Below, piece after piece: positions 47,104-59,870 of a stretch of 64,000 bases of DNA. The notes beneath the pieces are model-generated. The model was not told the DNA's origin. It was given only the letters and a program-made list of their open reading frames with translations, and did no database searches. Position 1 is the first letter of the stretch. The number at the start of each line of letters is the position of its first letter. This DNA comes from Isoetes taiwanensis (taxonomy: Eukaryota; Streptophyta; Lycopodiopsida; Isoetales; Isoetaceae): NCBI GenBank assembly GCA_021234155.1, contig JAJEKV010000025.1, forward strand, positions 10,988,982 through 11,052,981, in the 5' to 3' direction. The position numbers were made by a program, and so were the translations under genes.

Positions 47104-48790
47104 TTGCCGCTAGTCGGTTCACGTGATCACTTTCCTTGCTCTTATCACCGTTGTCTTGCTGTTTCATGTTTCTCCGCTTTTAAAGACTTCTTGTATAATT
47201 ATTCTTCACCCTTAGATTTCCTTAGTTTGCCCAACCAAGTCTCTGGATTCTCGATTCCTATATCTCGCTGGAGGTTTTAATTTTTCAAAACAGCCGGGCA
47301 TGATTCTCCCGCCACCAAATCCAATTAATCTCAAATCGTTTCAAGACCCTGAAAATTTAAGGTAAAGAAGCTCAGCTTTGTGCAGCTGGCGATTTCTCGA
47401 GTATGATGACTCCATCAAAAGATCAAAAAATCAATACTTTGTATCCTTTTGGTCGTTTCTTATTCCTCAAGCAGCTGTGTTTTTTCAAGCACTTCAATCA
47501 TTTGATTGCTTTTTCTCAATATTTTCTGTAACGGCAGTAAAGACAACCCTGCTCGCGACATCAAAAATATTCAATTTTATTTGTGCAGCTATGCAAAGGT
47601 GCTTTTAGTAGCGGTGAGCACTTCATTTTATTGGCATCCAAAACACGCTTTCAGCTTGCTTTATTTTGAGGGCCGCGACTCTCGTGCCAGCCCTCATACC
47701 CTGCTACAAGAAAAACATTGTAGCATGTTTTGCAGCCCATCTCAGTCCCCTCTCGCGATCACAAATTCGGGATTATGGTCGTACCATTTGAGCCCATTGT
47801 GATTATTTCAAGCATTAGGCTTTACACATGGGTTCACAATTGTGCACCTCGTTCTCGCTCAAGATTCGTGATAAATTCAAAAGGAGGTTTAATCCATGAA
47901 GGGGGCAACTCCTATCACTTGGTTGTCCTACCGCAGACACAATAACAGAAAGTGTATAGTGCATCTTTATTCAAGATTTCACCAACCATTTGTCTGGCCG
48001 AAAATCCCGCGACATTGACACTTTGCACGCCTAATAAGATTGGCAGAAACTACAGGTGAGAAAGTTGCAGAAAGTAACTGGTCGCCATACCTCTTCATCT
48101 TTTTCTTTTCGGCCAGGTAAATCTTTTGTTCGGTTCGACTCTTTTCAATCGCACTGCTGTAGCTGCACCATATCGTGATCCCTTTCGCGAATCTATCTTT
48201 AGCATGCAAAGCACATCTTCGCACCTTGCCCCGCTATCCCTCGGGAAATAAATAAAAGCAACAAAGATCCTCTCAAGAAAACAAAAGTAAATATCTTTAT
48301 CGGGCCAGAAAAAACTCAGATCATAGGAGCTAATACCATTTTGTCTCAGGTAGCATTCGCTCATCTTTATCTATTTATCTTCGACATTATTTCAAGATAC
48401 AGCTCAAGCAGCTCCCCATCCTTCCGCTATTTCCATTCCACATTGTCTTCAAAGATCTTCCGTCTCTATTCCGTGGCTTCGCATACAAGATAAGTCGCTA
48501 GTTTTTCAATGATGAAAGCGTAACATCTAAGCTCCAATCCAGCTACTAATCGGGACCGCCGGGTTTATTCAGATCGATTTACCCACACCGCTTCTCTTCT
48601 ATTTCTAGAAGAAACCTGCGACTTAAAGAAGTTTAAGTGGCAGCCGCAACTATCCGCCATTTCTATCTCCAAAGATTTGCCTTAACTGATACATGTACTT
48701 AATCTCCCGGGCACTTGATTAAGGCTATTTTTGAGCCCAACGTTCGATTTGCCTTTATTCCCCTTTTTAGGGTATCCTATATTCTTGCCG
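47104..48790. other. Unassigned DNA between two dispersed repeats
   Basis: Lies between the TG...CA repeats and would be internal DNA if they are LTRs. Only short unrecognised frames (for example 47,506-47,802 plus, 48,095-48,364 minus). No gag or pol motifs. Confidence 0.4.
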
Positions 48791-49110
48791 TCTTGCATCT
48801 TCACGTTGGCATCCACGCCACCATCGCTTGTATCCATGGGTCACGCCTCCACGCCACGCGTAATCGGCCGATAACCGCCACCTACCACGCTTTATTAAAT
48901 ACACTACCACGCTTATTAAATACACGCCTCTATTATTCACTTCACGCTTCACGCCGCACGCTCGCTTCCAAAGCTCCACGCCCAGCCCACGCTTTGAAGT
49001 TCCGTGATCCACGCTCGCGAAAATATTGTCACGCCATTCACGCCCAATGCTTTTGCTCAACATCCACGCCCGCATAAATTTTGTGACGCATAGCCACGCC
49101 TCCTATGGTC
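48790..49110. repeat. Irregular cluster of CCACGC/TCACGC motifs
   Basis: The hexamer CCACGC or close variants (TCACGC, CACGCC) recurs many times at irregular spacing in about 300 bp. Two near-identical ACCACGCTT.ATTAAATACAC stretches lie at about 48,885-48,930. Non-coding in appearance. Confidence 0.6.
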
Positions 49111-49510
49111 AATCACTTCTGGACGCTTTAAGGTGCTTACGCTTTGAATAGCCCCCTATAATCATTGCTTTTAAGCTTTTTCGTGCATTTTTAGCAATAT
49201 TTGTTCCAATGGACTTTACCCATAATATAAGGGGATGGTCCTTTATGTTCTGCCCCAAAGTCTTGCGATCCATGTTCTCGTGATCGATTCCTTCGGATCT
49301 TCTTCGCCATCAACGCATTTATGAAGATCTTTTACTGGGCCGACACCACCCAACCATTATTATTTTTACCCCTAATTTTGCACCATGTTGTAAATTCGTC
49401 GACTTGTCTTATAAAAAGTCCAGACATGTTTTCGCTAAAACTTTTAGAGGCAAAGGTTAACTACCTAGTGTTACCATCATCGGCAGGCATGCATGTTAAG
49501 TGCATGCACA

Positions 49511-49820
49511 TGTTAGGTGTCAATGGTAAGTGCATCACACTTGGCATGACAGTTAACATAAGTGTAGGGATTAGATTTTAGTTAGTGTAATGCCCGACAT
49601 TTGGCGGCCTGCCACTCATATTAGACCGAGCCTCTTCAGATGTACCCAGGTTTCATCTCAAATTTTGAGAGCCTCATTAGCTCAATGCTCATCTACTCCA
49701 TTCTTTGTACATATATATTTGTTCCTTTTTGTTCTTCTTTTTGTGATCATGAGCATGGCAGCTCTTTGTATCCGGAAGGCCATGGATCGTCAGCCGTGGT
49801 GCATGCCAAGAATCCAAACA
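49511..49820 (+). repeat. Dispersed TG...CA repeat, copy 2
   Basis: About 310 bp starting TGTTAGGTGTC and ending ATGCCAAGAATCCAAACA. Direct-repeat partner of 46,808-47,103, about 2.7 kb away. Confidence 0.6.
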
Positions 49821-52800
49821 GGGACCTCCTTCTCTTATTCTCTTTCTTGTCTTTCTCCCCTAATTTTCGTGGTGTCATTTGTGGTCCGACCGATGCTTGG
49901 GTCAGCGTAGTAGGGCCTTTATCCTGGTCCAACTCCGTCAGACCGGGCGACATCTCCTCTTCGGGCTTCATATGGGCCCATATCCTCTAAGAGGTTCCCC
50001 GATGGGTTGCCTCACGTGAGTTCTCTGTCCATGTTGGGCCTCCTACTTTGTTCTCTACCGCTCGCTGTTCTCATCCGCACAATACGTTTGTTATGGTCGT
50101 TTGTTAGTTTTATTTGTTCTCTTTGCTTTATATGTGATGTTGGTATAATTGTGGGGAAAGAAATACATCAACAAACATTCCAAGTGCAAAAGGACAAGAG
50201 GTTATATTCATATTTTATAATATGCTAATACAAAACAAAACTTCCAGATCAAGATTGCTAACTACTCTTTGCTCGTCACGGTAGATGGATTGTTCGAACT
50301 TTCACTTGGGTCGTGTTCCTAATCGAATGACCTTAAGTTCCTTGGCGATCGCTTTGATCAAGATCCACCTCGCAGCTCGCCAGCCTTTCTACTCGCTACG
50401 GAGGTGTAGGGTCAGCCGTTATCTAGCCTTCCTTTTGTCACTGTAGGGTATGGGCGAAGTCAAAACATCGAAAGTGCTACTGCTCTTCACCTCGTGATGC
50501 ATAATTTCTGTTAAGGGTAACTCGCCGCGATGCCGCCAAACTCGAGCGCAATGAAGTACTCATGTTCTTCCTCGCCGGGTGAATCGCGAATTACCGCTTA
50601 TTCTTCCATCCATCGCCAGGTAATAACGCGAACGACCGTCGCTACGAGATTCGGTCCTCACCAATTCTGCGATCCTCCTCGCGGCTCGCTTGCAAAGTCA
50701 TCAACCTCCACCGTGGTGAGTTCTCAGAAGTCTCCACCTGCTGTCGGCCCTCCCCGAGGTCGACTCCGGGCTTCTTCTCTCCCCGGGAGGTGTTGCCGAA
50801 GAGCTTGCCGCGATGCTCGGCGGTCGCCAGAAGTGGATCCCCATCTCTGCTCCTCAGAGCAAGGAACTCTTCCTCCGCCTAGAAGTTTGTCCTCGCCTTG
50901 TCCGCCTCCATAATCCGGGCCTGGATGCCGCCAGAGGGCTTGATGTCTGAGGTGGACTTCCCGCAGTAAGTGTCGGCTCTTACTTGGTTCGATGCTCCTC
51001 TGGACGATGAAGTCGCCCAGTCCGCTCGGAGCTGGTGCAGCAACTCTTCAGGCTCCAGACTTTCCCCGCATCTCGAGGTTTTGGATGTCACGAGGAGCAA
51101 AATCGACACGATGGGGGCTAGGCTTGTAATGCCCAGCCCAAGGGGGCTGACTCTAGGAGTTTGCCGCTTCTTCGTCCCGCCACTTTGTTCTCGCTTATCG
51201 CCGCCGGGTCGAAACCGACATAGTCTTCCTCCCTCTTCCTCGATTCTTGTTCTTCCGGAAGTCCTCCTCTTCTCTTTTCCTCTTCCCGCCCGCTCATACG
51301 GCGTGAAGGAGCCGCTTGTTCCTCGCTGCTATGGCTATTGGGTCGACCATGGGGAATGGAGGTTTCTCCCATTACCGTTCTCGCACGATGGGTAAGAAAA
51401 ATTGCCAAGGCAGTGTTGAAAGAGAAATATCGGTCCTATTAACGCTAGGACCATTGGCTCTCTAAAATACTTTGTTTGTCAAGTATTTGGCAATGTTTAA
51501 ACATCACCTAAAGCCTGCGTGGATTGCCTAGGAACAAAAGTACCCTATGCAAGGTGGGAGCTGCACTAGTGCTGGTTCTACCCTAGCTTGGAATTCGCAT
51601 GACTCTAATGAATGTCGGGTTGCGTAGAGTTGCTTGACATCTACCTCTTCCTAAGACATGGAAAAATTTGGTCGGCGTCTACTGCAAAGATGAGCGCCGG
51701 GCGCTTTGTACCATCTCAAGGAAATCAGAGGTTGCCATTGCCAACGCGAAAAGAAGGTATCAAACGGCGCTGTAAGAGCCAGCGGACCTCGGAAAACGGG
51801 TTGTGGAAGGCAGAGCAAACTTGTAGGGTGCCTTGTGTAAAATGAGGGAATCATTTATAGAAAAGGGGAAAACCCTAATTTTGATGACTTGAAAATCGGG
51901 TTGGGCAATTCTAGTCTATACTAAGGTCAAAATGGGAATTTGAAGACTAGTTCGCGTTTGAGCGTATCGGATTATCACTCCAAAAGATATACAACAAAGT
52001 TGGGAATCCTTCTTCTGCAAGTTCCTCGTGAAGAATGAGGTCCTTTACGCCTATGCCTCAATTTGAAAACTAAAGTTTAGTTTCTTTTTGACCAAAGCGC
52101 TGAAATGGGTGAGACATCAGTCTCATTTCGATCAAAACATGTCTGATTTGGATAAACTAAGGTATAAGGATGTTGGGCCTCCATCAAATCGTAGAATCGA
52201 CCCTATTTACCATTTGAGCCGCTTTTGGGCGAAGTTTCATAAGGTTCACAGCTCATACCGCCAAAACTAAAGTTTAGCTTTTAGTCCAGCGCCGAAGCCG
52301 TAGACATCAATGGCCTTTCCCTCACCGCAATCGGCCCTATTTTACCAAAATAGTGCTTTCAAACTTGCTAACTTATCCCACTAGCAAGTTCATTCACTAA
52401 AGCACTCAAAAATTGTTCTATTATCACAAAAATTTTTCGGACATATTTGCTGTTTAGGGTCGCTTCCTTGATGCGAAGTAGCAACAAGTTGCATGTCTTT
52501 GCCTCATCGTAGAGTCACCGCTTCGCATGGACAAAGGTGTCGTTGAGTCTTCAAAATGTTGTACTATCTTCGCCGCCTCGAGCGGTAGCACTTCATCCGC
52601 GGACCTCAGAGTCCTCGGAATCCTCGCGATTATTTCTCTTAACTAGCCGAGCAAAGGGGGCGGGGAATCGAGGCCAGAAGCCGCTACTGAAGTGCCGACT
52701 CCGTAGTGCCCTTTGCCTCGGCCGCCTTTGTGAGCTTCTTCGCGTGCTTTTTCTGACCTTGGGTTTTGGTGGTGGCGGCTCCGAGGGTCTCGCTGTTTCG

Positions 52801-52900
52801 CTGCGTCCTCTTCGATGCACACCGACTCCCCACCTCTTGGTCCACAAATTGTTTTAGCTACCTGGCAGTTGTTTTATGCCAAAACAACACCAAAATGTCC
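49821..52900. other. GC-richer unassigned region, no recognised gene
   Basis: Overlapping frames on both strands, rich in Arg, Ser and Pro, at 50,530-50,913 (plus), 50,879-51,109 and 51,118-51,408 (minus) and 52,537-52,857 (both strands). A minus-strand reading near 50,700-50,950 (EEEFLALRSRDGDPLLATAE) looks protein-like and could be a decayed transposon gag or host fragment. No motif decides it. GC content is clearly higher than in the flanks. Confidence 0.35.
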
Positions 52901-53585
52901 CTAAAAGTCCACGCGGCCCGCTTTATCCCGATTTGCACAAAGACGTTGGTTTTTCTGTAAATTTCACTCAAGTGGTCTTTGCAGAAAAATCCACGATAGA
53001 AAAATTGATATAGTTTCGTGAATTTTAGCTTCCTAACGCGGTACTTTTTTTCTCGACCGCTTGTTTTTGAAGAGCCACGTTGTTCTTTTATCTCTAAATA
53101 ACATGTAGGTTTGAATATTGGTACACGGAAAATCGATTTTTTTTTTTTTTCCATTTTCAATGTGTGTTGATTTTCTTCACTTGGTAGTTTTAAGGTTGAC
53201 ATTGTTTTCCCAAAAGGATATATAATATTCAATAACCACATGTATTTATTTTAAAATAATTTGTTAGATTTTCATTTTTCATGCGTTGATATTTTGCCCA
53301 TATGTAGTTTCTTGCCATTGTTTTTAATGCTATTAGTTTTATTGTTTTCTTAAAATAAGCACACATGGAGAAATCATTACTATCACACATAGAAAAATGA
53401 GGTGTTGTTTCATTATGTTGTTTCAATTAATGAAATTTAACATCGCGGCATATTTTTTAAATGAAAAGCATGATTAACTAATGAAATACCGCATTAATGG
53501 AGACACAAGTTAGAAAAAATTAGTATACACCAATTTTAAATTCAATATATTAATTATTTATTGATTTTGTTTTATTTTAAAATAA
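52901..53585. other. AT-rich DNA, nothing recognised
   Basis: Includes a T-run near 53,138-53,151. No gene, RNA or repeat recognised. Confidence 0.45.
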
Positions 53586-53589
53586 CAAA

Positions 53590-53670
53590 GCCTTTTGGGA
53601 ATCGAACCCAAACATAAGGCAATAGATTCTAATCTCTAAGATTGTATCACTAATTGATTAGGTAATGGAG
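53590..53670 (-). other. tRNA-like or SINE-head relic
   Basis: On the minus strand, TTGGGTTCGATTCCCAAAAGG (about 53,592-53,611) has a T-arm and B-box appearance (GGGTTCGATTCCC with a paired stem). A possible A-box-like ATTAGTGATACAATC lies about 45 bases upstream (53,648-53,662). A full cloverleaf with acceptor pairing could not be built. Either a degenerate tRNA gene or the head of a tRNA-derived SINE. Confidence 0.3.
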
Positions 53671-53699
53671 AAGAAGATGAGGCTTGTTATTATCTTTGG

Positions 53700-55740
53700 A
53701 TCGCTAATTAAATTATTGGTTCTAAGAAAACATAATGTAACCTCGCCACGAATGCACTTTGAAACATTAAAATTATACAAAAAGATTTTTATTGCACTCA
53801 TTTACTAAACCCATCCTAATCGCTAGACCAAATACTAAATGCTTTTTCCATCTAAAAATAATAACCATTCAATCTCGCACTGCTCACCAACCATCTAACA
53901 TGGGGTTTACGATGTGGCTATCACAAGAAAAACTCCTCGGAAGAACAATAGGCGAGAAGAAGGTGGAAGGGCATTTTGTGAACGCATCATCAAGACGCTT
54001 CAAGCCAAGTATCGTATAAAGATCGCTTATTAAAAGCAAGCAAAACCGCTTCCATTTGAGCAACATCTCGGCAAACTTTCATTTGAGGTCTCAGAATCCA
54101 TGGTTGCTTTTGAATCGAAGGGAAGGTAGGTTAATTGAGTATTCTCAAGTAGCCGCATTCATGACATCCTCGTGATCTTTCATACATGATATACTCTTTT
54201 CATATCCGTATACCCGCCATCGAATCGCTGCTCCTTTGCCAAGCCAAGAAGCAATGAAGTAGCAGTAATAAATAACTTGATTCAACATCCCCGATTCATA
54301 CCCATGATTCAAACGAAGCTCTAGCAAAACCAGCCGATCTGCCATATCCATAAGCTTGTGATCCAACACGATGCTCCATCCATTACTTCACCGACGATTG
54401 AAAGGTCTATAACCACCTTTTGTTCCAGCTTCTTCAAGCCAGAATTCAAATCTAAAAAGCTCGATTCACAAAACAACAGAACCCAATAGAAATTCGAAAG
54501 TCCACCCACAAAAACAGCAGAAATCCCAACCGAGAAGCCCGACGAAGGTAACTCCAATTGAAATCAAAAACAAAAATAGTAGACAAAAGATGTGGGTAAA
54601 TAGACTTCGGCGGCGAAGTCGGTTAAATATTAAACATTTCTCCATCCCTTCTTAGCCCAATCCGTAAATTAGAATAGCCGAAGAGATCTCGAGCGAAGAG
54701 GATTACAAGAGCTCGGTTAGATCACTGGGTGAAGTCCTCTCGGGTTGAATCAAACCCTTGTGCTTGAAGAAAATCGATATGCATGCGCTTTTGCCACGCC
54801 AGAAGCCGGAGGAGCCGTGAGTCGAGGAGCAACATGAAGCCGCCATCAGCTTATTGCTACCTATCGCCATAGCTGAGCACGCGTAAAGGAAAAACAAACA
54901 CAAACCGCCCCCTAAACAAACAATACAACCGGCCCCAATAAGAAGAGAGGGCCTCGATCACTCCAGGCCATTCATCTCTACTATCCCAGCCTTTAGATGG
55001 GATCCATATTTCAAAAGTCTTTTATTTCTTTATAATTTTAAAGTGCCTCTACTTATACTTCCCTACAATGGTTCTTGACCCTTCCTAACTACAGTCCTAA
55101 ATAACATTTGTAAAACTAAAAATACAAAAATTCAAGCCATCAATCTCCTAACCATTGAGATCTTGAATAATCTAAGTAAGTCGCATTAAGTGGCAAGCAT
55201 GGATGATTCAAAAATAACAACTCTCGATCCTACAAACAAGACATCTTGCTTTCATCTACAAACACTGAAAACTAAAGATACACACGACCGTGATTCATTC
55301 ACCATAACTCTTGCCAATGCGAAGTTTTAAATTCAAGCTTTTGTGCATAGTACTACATAAGTTGCAAAAAATGTAAGCTTACGATTTATGCTAACTTTGC
55401 TCTAGGCATAAGGGGAAGCCTAGACTACACTCTATTTTGTTGTTTTGAGCAATTGCAGACCAACTGTGAATAATGTTCCTTCAAACAAGTTCCAAGGATA
55501 ATTTCCATCCTGCCCTAACTCAATGAGTTCGACTTTGCTAAAGGACCATGCAACCATTGATCCAGTTTCCATTGTTAGATACTCATAAACCAAAGATTCT
55601 CAAGACTCATTTAAAACGGATCTCACAATATGAATTCACTCTAGGCATAAAATCTCATTGAGAAAAATGGAAGTGGAGCAAAATAACTGGTGGAGCCCCT
55701 TAGCACAAGATCCGGGCCAAAGCCACCCTAGTTTTATGTC
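53700..55740. other. Unassigned DNA with minus-strand coding-like fragments
   Basis: Minus-strand frames at 54,703-54,903, 54,321-54,557 and 54,145-54,369 could be parts of one broken gene. The last one reads DRLVLLELRLNHGYESGMLN and then YYCYFIASWLGKGAAIRWRV, which looks like real protein with a hydrophobic core, but I do not recognise it. Continuation below 54,145 changes frame. The rest is AT-rich and empty. Confidence 0.3.
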
Positions 55741-55743
55741 CTG

Positions 55744-57415
55744 CTAAGTCATGGAGTCTAGGGCGTTGGAGCCTAGGTGGCTTGGTTTGAGCCTCAATCT
55801 CTTTGTCATGTTAGAGCCTAGATCAGATGTTGAGCCCCAAGGGCACGTTTGGAGCCAACTAGCATGTTTGAGCCCCACGTGGCATGTTGAGCCCAGTGGC
55901 AAGGTTTGAGCCCAGGTGGCACGATGGAGCCTAGGGTGGCGGTTTGAGCCCATCTCGTGTCTCTCACCCTTGAGATTGTTTGAGCCAATCTTGGCATGTT
56001 AGAGCCCAGGGTGGCATGTTTGAGCCTAGGGTGGCATGTTGGAGCCCATGTAGCATGTTTGAGCCTAGGTGGCATGTTGGAGCCAAGGTGGTTTGAGCCA
56101 CCTTGGCACGCTTGAGCCCAGGGTGGAGGCCAGCCACACCTTGGCATGTTGGATCAGGCATGTTTGAGCCCACGTACATGTTTGAGCCCAGGGTGGCATG
56201 ATGGAGCCTAGGGTGGCGGCTTGAGCCATCTTGGAGACAGCCCAGCCACCTTGCATGCTCTGCCCACCTGGCATGTTAGGAGCCCAGGCATGCTTGAGCC
56301 TAGGTGGCATGTTGGAACCCGCTGCATGTTTGGAGCCACCCTTGGCATCTCTTTGAGCATAGGTGGCATGTTTGAGCATGGCATGTTGGAGCCTCACAGA
56401 CGTTTGGAGCCCAATTGCTGGAGCTCAGGTGGCACACGGCATATTTGAGCCCCCAAGTGGGCTTGATGAAGCCTAGTGCATGGTTTGAGCCATCTTGGTA
56501 TGTTTGAGCCAATGGTACGTTTGGAGCCCAGTGGCATGCTGGAAGTCACGCAGATGCTCTGAGCCACCCTTGTAACTTTGGAGCCCAGGTGGCATATTTG
56601 AGCCTAGGTGGCATGTTGGAGCCCCACAGCCCAGGGTGGCATGCTGAAGCCCTGGCATGTTGGAGCCACCTTGGCATGCTGGAGCCCCAGGTGGCATGCT
56701 GGAGCCCATGTGGCACAGTTTGAGCCCAGGGTGGCATGATGGAGCCCCAGACGGCTTGAGCCATCTTGGCATGTTCCCAGCCACCCAGAGCTCTTGGAGC
56801 CACCTTGGCATGTTAGAGCCCAGGGGTGGCATGTTTGAGCCTAGGTGGCATGCTGGAACCCCGCTGGCAGAGGTTTGAGCCACCCGGCATCTTGAGCCCA
56901 GTGTTTGCCATGGCATGCTGGAGCCCCATGGGTGATAGTTTGAGCCCACCTTGGCATGCTGGAGCCTAGGTGGCATGTTAGAGCCCAGGTGGCATGTTGG
57001 AGCCCACGCGGGCATATTTGAGTCTTGGTGCATGGATGGAGCCTAGGGTGGCGCAGGTTTATTTCATCTTGGTGATGTTTGAGCAATCGCGGGCATGTTT
57101 GAGCCTAGGTGGCATGTTGGAAGTCGGTATGTTTGAGCCACCTTGTCATCTTTGGAGCCTAGGTGGCATGTTGAGCCTAGGTGGCATGTTTGGAGCTTCC
57201 AGTGGCATGGCCGGAGTCCAAGGTAATGAACCACCTTGGCATGTTGCCTAGGTAGTGCTGCTGGAACCCACTGCAGAGCATTTGGAGCCTAATGCGGTTT
57301 GAGCCCACGTGGCATGATGGAGCCTAGGTGGCGTGGCTTGAGCCATCGTGTTCGGAGCCACCCGGCGCTTTGAGCCACCGGCATGTTTGAGTCTAGGTGG
57401 CATATTGGAGTCCTG
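55744..57415. repeat. Minisatellite, about 20-bp unit, 1.67 kb long
   Basis: Tandem units of about 20 bp in two main forms, GAGCC(C/T)AGG(G)TGGCATGTT(T/G)G and GAGCCACCTTGGCATGTT(T/G)G, repeat with small length changes across the whole interval, on the order of 80 units judging by length. Because 20 is not a multiple of three, all frames give a degenerate 20-residue peptide repeat (such as LKHATWAPTCH); these frames are not genes. Confidence 0.93.
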
Positions 57416-59330
57416 TGGGTGGGAGAGCTGCCCGGCCTCAAGTGGCCAAGGACCTTCCGTGAGAGGACCTTAACAACTTTTCCTCGAAGGTTTAGGGCTT
57501 CGGCTCTTCGCATCAATGCCTCCACTATCTCATGACATGCAAGATCCTCGGGTCCAACTGACTGTGGTATGGCTCCAAAATGCAAACCCCGCGGGGTTGC
57601 TAGGCTATTGCAGAGCTTACGCTATGGAGGACGAGTTTCATTCGGGGCTTGCACTTGAGACATGGTCGGTGAAGCCGCAGCTTTCTGAAAACCGTAACCC
57701 CATCTAAATGGGAAGGTCTTGGATTTCATCGAAAGTGCTTTCCTACTGCTAAGCTCCTCCCTGAGGGCAAATGCCAATGCCTCCCTTCCCACTGTTTCCT
57801 ATCCGGAATCGCTGAATTCTCCATTCAAGTGACTTGCTTCCCGAAAGCAAGACTGTACCAAGATCTGGTCGAGAACATATAAACCGCAGCGTCCCGCAAT
57901 GACCGTGGTATGAAAACCTGCGTTTTGTCGTCGCAGTACTAAGCCCCGAATGGAGATTTGACTTCTGGCGTCGTCCTAAACAAAGAAATTATCCTGTAGG
58001 GACCAAGTTACACGGTCATTTTTGCAGCAAAAGAAACACCTAACCTCTACATGGCGTGACTTCCGCACCTCCGCTTAAGGCCAATTCACTACTTAACGCA
58101 GCTGGGTATGAGCTACGCAGCGCTCCGAGCAGTGGGTGGTCTTCCGCCCAATGCAAATTTTATTCCGTGGTAATGTCGATGTTTCTGAACTGCTATGAGT
58201 CGCATCACAGCTCGCAGAGTTGCTCGTCTGCGGGCTAAGGACCTCCCGTAGAGGACTTTTGTCTTCCGGAAGGTTTTGTGGCTCCATCATTCCGGCCAAC
58301 GCCCCACCACCTCATGACACGTGCAAGACCTCGTCCACCCCACTGTATGGCCTCCAAAAGTGTAACCATGTTGCCAGGTTATTGTAGGGTCGGGAGCCCA
58401 GAGTTCGGGGCTATTCGAGACAGAAGTTTAAAGAACCGTGGAAGCAATAGTGACTAGTCGTGGGGTTTGGATTTGCGGCAAAAGTCATTTCTCTTCGTGA
58501 GTGTACCTTAACACGTCGCATCGTTGAATTCTCATTCGGTAACTGCTCAAAAATTAAAGATTCAACCGTATATCAAAATCGCTAGGCAACCGCACTTCCA
58601 CCCGGCAGAAAATCAGTAAGCCGTCGCCGTAGTATGTTCTTAATGGAGATTTGGACTTTCAAGATGCCGCCCCAAAACAAGGAAGAATTCCTAACTGCCA
58701 CGTCATTTTTTGCAGCAAAAGAAACACCTAACCCCTACAGATTCTGACCTCCTACAAGGCCAATTCACTACTCTAACATGTTGGACACATGAGCTACTTC
58801 GCAAGCCCCTCGGGAGCAGGGTGGTTCCTGGCCTACCTTAAACTTGGTCTCCCGGTGGTAATGCGATGTTTCGAGTCCTGCTGGCATAGTCAGACTACGC
58901 CCGGTGGGAGAGCGTCTTCCATGGCTGTGACCCTCCAGAGACCTTTTGGGCCGAACTTCTTCTCTCGAAGGTTTTAGGGTCTCGGCCTTCACAAGGCCAA
59001 CGCCTCCCACTACCTCGACAGTAAAGCATCCTGGTCCAATCTCGACTGGCTCCAAACGTGAAACCCCTGCTACAGCTACAAAGTTTACGCTATGGAGGTC
59101 GAAGTTTTATTCGGGCTTAAAATTGAGACATGTGGTCGAGAAGCCGCAGCTTGAAAAACCAGAAGCAATAGAAACCTAATGGCTTGATTATCCTCCTCCC
59201 AAAGGTCGCAATTAGAAGTCAGGAACATACTTTGTAGTAGCAAATTTTTGAATGATCTGCATCGCCAAAGATCAAAGTTTGTTATTATTTCTCAGCCATG
59301 ATGCCATGCATGTTCGAAAAAGGTGCACCG
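57416..59330 (+). repeat. Complex satellite, degenerate units of about 680-690 bp
   Basis: Landmarks recur in order: AAGGTTTAGGGCTTCGGC-like (57,487, 58,270, 58,970), GCAGCAAAAGAAACACCTAA (58,024 and 58,712) and GGCCAATTCACTACT (58,079 and 58,758). Units are diverged by substitutions and indels. No stable reading frame. Confidence 0.75.
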
Positions 59331-59870
59331 TCCCAAGCGCAATCTCGATTGATGTTTTTGGCCTCCATAACGAACTCCTACAATAACCCTCGCAAAGCAC
59401 GGTGGTTTACGCTTTTGAGGCTATACCGGTCGATTGGACCGATCTTGCACAGACGTCATGAGGTAGTGGGAGGGCGTTGACGCTGCATGATGGAGCCCTA
59501 AAACCTTCCGTAAAGTTCGACCTAAAGGTCCTCTCTCGAGGGTCCCCCGCCACGGACGGGCAACTTCTCCCACCCTTCGAACTAAGGGATCTTGATCAGG
59601 CCAACGGTCTCAAACACGACATTACCCTCGAGACCAAAGCCAGGCGTAAGACCACCCCTCAGCCTCCGGAAGCCAAAGTAGCTCATGTCCAAGTTCAGAG
59701 GTGAATTGGCCTTAACCCGGAGGGTGCACATCGCCATGTAGAGGTTCAGGTTTCTTTTTGCTGCAAAAATAACCGTAACTTGGTCCCTAGGGTAATTTCG
59801 TTGTTTCGACCCATTACGGGCTAAGCTCTCAAACCTCCATCCGCCTTTATACCGCCTCCTCGAATCCACA
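59330..59870 (-). repeat. Inverted copy of the 680-bp satellite unit
   Basis: On the minus strand this interval reads GGGACCAAGTTACGG, TTTTTGCAGCAAAAAGAAAC, CTCTACATGGCGATG, GGTTAAGGCCAATTCACC and GGAAGGTTTTAGGGCTCC, matching the order of landmarks in the plus-strand units at 57,950-58,300. The two orientations form a large diverged inverted repeat. Confidence 0.7.

Noticed and set aside
55744-57585. Open frames of up to 186 codons with repeated HATWAP/CHLGSNMP peptides
   Set aside because: They arise in every frame of the 20-bp minisatellite and carry no other coding signal.
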